Assembly (NCBI RefSeq): GCF_008801715.1
Contig: NZ_VZPG01000006.1
Span: 1-64,000 of the forward strand
Direction of reading: 5' to 3'
DNA length: 64,000 nt
From: Pseudochrobactrum saccharolyticum
Lineage (GTDB): Bacteria; Pseudomonadota; Alphaproteobacteria; Rhizobiales; Rhizobiaceae
Each line of letters starts with the position of its first letter. Positions within the stretch are counted from its first letter, which is position 1. Both the position numbers and the translations under genes were made by a program. Positions 63,646 to 64,000 of this stretch are shown piece by piece. Under the pieces are notes generated by a model. The model was not told the DNA's origin and ran no database searches. It saw only the letters and a program-made list of their open reading frames with translations.

Positions 63646-64000
63646 TCACCAGGTTGTCATACGCAGACCTGCACGAATCTGATGCGATTCCAAACTATTA
63701 TCCGTAATCGTCAATGGCCCGATATTTCCGGCATCGCCGGATGATATACGTGCATAGCGGTAGCCGAAATCAAGTTTGACATTCTCGGTCACATCGATTG
63801 CCGCACCGGCCATCAGCGCCCATTGCAGACGCGTCGTATCACGGCCATTAATGTATTCACCAACTGGTCCGTGTACTTTGTAATCGACTTTCGCCATACC
63901 AAGACCGGCACCGACATAAGGTGTTACGCCTGAGAAATTACCGATATCATAATAGGCATTTGCCATCACATCCCAGATACCGGCTTCAACCGGCTCACGG
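63646..64000 (-). CDS. Outer-membrane beta-barrel protein (Omp25/Omp31-like), 5' end off the window
   Basis: The frame is open from the right edge to a stop at 63646 and continues outside, so only the C-terminal part of about 117 residues is seen. Alternating strands are clear: GVTPYVGAGLGMAKVDY, LQWALMAGAAIDVTENVKLDFGYRYAR and SHQIRAGLRMTTW (the last ends in the barrel type W or F). This matches the opacity-porin/Omp25-Omp31 group of Brucellaceae surface proteins. The gene ends in a strong terminator. The exact orthologue needs the missing N terminus. Confidence 0.85.
   Translation of the reverse strand, partial: REPVEAGIWDVMANAYYDIGNFSGVTPYVGAGLGMAKVDYKVHGPVGEYINGRDTTRLQWALMAGAAIDVTENVKLDFGYRYARISSGDAGNIGPLTITDNSLESHQIRAGLRMTTW

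Noticed and set aside
1-64000. CRISPR arrays, insertion sequences, integrase genes and attachment sites
   Set aside because: No regularly spaced repeats, transposase or integrase frames were found; all repeats seen are short palindromic intergenic elements.

Overview
This window is ordinary chromosome from an alphaproteobacterium of the order Hyphomicrobiales (Rhizobiales). The family is most likely Brucellaceae (Brucella/Ochrobactrum/Pseudochrobactrum group). The evidence is the gene neighbourhoods (lysC-ptsP-prfA-prmC; ubiG next to DUF1178-nitrilase-grxC-comF; argJ-PPIase-secA; nepR-ecfG/phyR), the Irr/RirA-type regulatory sites, an alphaproteobacterial serC leader and about 107-bp palindromic intergenic repeats like those of Brucella. 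Base composition looks near even, lower than Brucella itself, which would fit Pseudochrobactrum; that is a guess. No prophage, insertion sequence, integrase, CRISPR array or plasmid gene was seen. All calls come from reading the sequence; no database search was run.

Layout. 1-680: a strong leftward promoter with the look of an rRNA-operon promoter, its operon lying off the left edge. 0.7-8.3 kb: M23 peptidase, L,D-transpeptidase, clpB (with a textbook heat-shock promoter) and a DUF4167 protein. 8.7-15 kb: prmC, prfA, ptsP, lysC. 15.2-20 kb: ubiG, DUF1178, nitrilase-family amidase, grxC, comF, a methyltransferase and a small membrane protein. 20-27 kb: mutT, an acetyltransferase, argJ, a parvulin isomerase and secA. 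27-32 kb: a flippase, a GNAT-fold protein, an EamA exporter with a divergent LysR regulator, and a GT25 glycosyltransferase. 32.3-41.3 kb: tRNA-Leu(CAA), YqaA-like protein, dsbB, HNH nuclease, malate synthase G, acetyltransferase, the iron exporter mbfA behind two iron-control elements, a glutamine amidotransferase, an Lrp regulator and dut. 41.4-44.1 kb: exbB-exbD-tonB, preceded by a palindromic TGA-N9-TCA site. 44.5-50.7 kb: a general stress response region (nepR-ecfG, phyR, an HWE-type kinase, and several small membrane proteins behind EcfG-type promoters). 50.8-56.3 kb: a candidate small RNA, a Fur/Mur regulator, a membrane protein, an RluD-type synthase, rpoH and a 488-residue unknown protein. 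56.6-64 kb: purA, an acetyltransferase, serA, serC with its leader, a marR-alkylation repair-unknown cluster, and an outer-membrane barrel protein cut by the right edge.

The most coherent story is stress and iron control. The general stress core sits close to three gene units whose promoters read GGAAC-N17-GTT or nearly so. They encode a YqjD/YqjE-like pair, a DUF1328 protein and a 52-residue membrane protein. A perfect sigma-32 promoter precedes clpB, and rpoH lies in the same window. Iron homeostasis appears three times: mbfA with iron-control elements, TonB-ExbBD with a RirA-like site, and a Fur/Mur repressor next to the candidate small RNA.
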